From contig JAQTYP010000234.1 of NCBI GenBank assembly GCA_028688235.1, forward strand, positions 1 to 5,934: a stretch of 5,934 nucleotides of DNA, in the 5' to 3' direction. The notes under the pieces were generated by a model. It saw only the letters and a program-made list of their open reading frames with translations. It had not been told where the DNA came from and searched no databases. The translations under genes and the position numbers were made by a program. Below, piece by piece: positions 5,550 to 5,934 of this stretch. Origin of the DNA: Methylomonas sp. Lineage in GTDB: Bacteria; Pseudomonadota; Gammaproteobacteria; Methylococcales; Methylomonadaceae. The first letter of the stretch is position 1; each line of letters starts with the position of its first letter.

Positions 5550-5934
5550 TCAAAACATCCTCTCCAACACCGTCGGCGTCTCCACCATCCCCGCTCCACC
5601 GGAAATCCTCAACTCCACAGCCTCATCCCCCGACCTGAGCCAAAACTGAACCACCACCTCGCCCCGAATCGCTGTCAGATTCAGGTACTCGCGCAAATCC
5701 TCGGCCTTGGCGTAATGTAGCTTGACCTTATCGCCGCCCCACAGCACCGGATGATAGGTTTCGATTTGGCTGACGTTGACCACCTTGTCGGCATCGACGT
5801 ACAGCTCGCCCAAGAGGTAATAGCCGTGATTGGCTTGCAGGTTATCGACCAGCCAGCGCAAGGATCGGCCTTGCATGTCCACCCGCTGAGAGATCACGCG
5901 CAACGGCTCGCCCTCGACCAGCACCGCGTCGACC
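5550..5934 (-). CDS. C-terminal part of an unrecognised protein (runs off the window)
   Basis: The frame is open from the window edge (first complete codon GTC at 5933-5931, residues VDAVLVEGEPL) to TGA at 5552-5550, giving 127 visible residues. No start is needed inside the window, because the same reading frame is known to continue upstream in the paralogue at 4863-5390. The GTG at 5924 is internal, not a start. The sequence is beta-rich, GC-rich and well conserved between copies in the centre (GGDKVKLHYAKAEDLREYLNLTAIRG is identical), with changes concentrated near the C-terminus (RISGGAGMVETPTVLERMF here) and around residues 20-55. I cannot name a family or function. This may be the intact parental gene, with the left copy its truncated duplicate. 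Confidence 0.7.
   Translation of the reverse strand, partial: VDAVLVEGEPLRVISQRVDMQGRSLRWLVDNLQANHGYYLLGELYVDADKVVNVSQIETYHPVLWGGDKVKLHYAKAEDLREYLNLTAIRGEVVVQFWLRSGDEAVELRISGGAGMVETPTVLERMF

Overview
The window looks like an accessory, repeat-rich stretch of a gammaproteobacterial chromosome. The interspersed palindromes with GCGATAGC-type loops resemble repeats I associate with Methylomonas/Methylobacter-type methanotrophs. That assignment is recollection and inference; no housekeeping gene is present to anchor it. Composition is mosaic: the right-hand coding segments are GC-rich, while the large secreted-protein gene and its upstream region are clearly AT-rich.

Left part (1-1145): the window opens inside the 3' end of a group II intron (catalytic domain V and branch-point domain VI, ending near 119). 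A short palindromic repeat (137-172) and a promoter-like site with a perfect 12-bp palindrome (309-336) follow. Next comes a toxin-antitoxin pair with an ATGA overlap: a ribbon-helix-helix antitoxin (439-777) and a PIN-domain VapC-like RNase (774-1145).

Middle part (1146-2666): a single cytoplasmic-looking protein (1491-2312) carries motifs of the NlpC/P60 (papain-like) cysteine hydrolase fold. It is bracketed by two same-orientation copies of a 109-126 bp palindromic element (1283-1408 and 2471-2579). Between the gene and the right copy lie three 21-bp repeats that look like a solo IS21-type transposon end. Two hairpins with perfectly complementary loops follow (2585-2651).

Right part (2667-5934, minus strand): a complete secreted protein (2667-4424) has a signal peptide, a short N-terminal domain, a C25 (gingipain-like) caspase-fold peptidase domain with candidate His324/Cys363, and a C-terminal Ig-like (ASH/HYDIN-type) domain. 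Beyond a gene-free AT-rich spacer lies a 687-bp tandem duplication. Each unit holds the C-terminal end of an unrecognised GC-rich gene followed by an identical 156-bp palindromic 3' block. The left copy is cut off at its 5' end exactly at the block of the right copy; the right copy runs off the window.

The genes do not form one pathway. The layout reads as an accumulation site: mobile-element ends, a stabilising toxin-antitoxin module, two isolated peptidase-fold genes with palindromes at their borders, and a repeat-mediated duplication.
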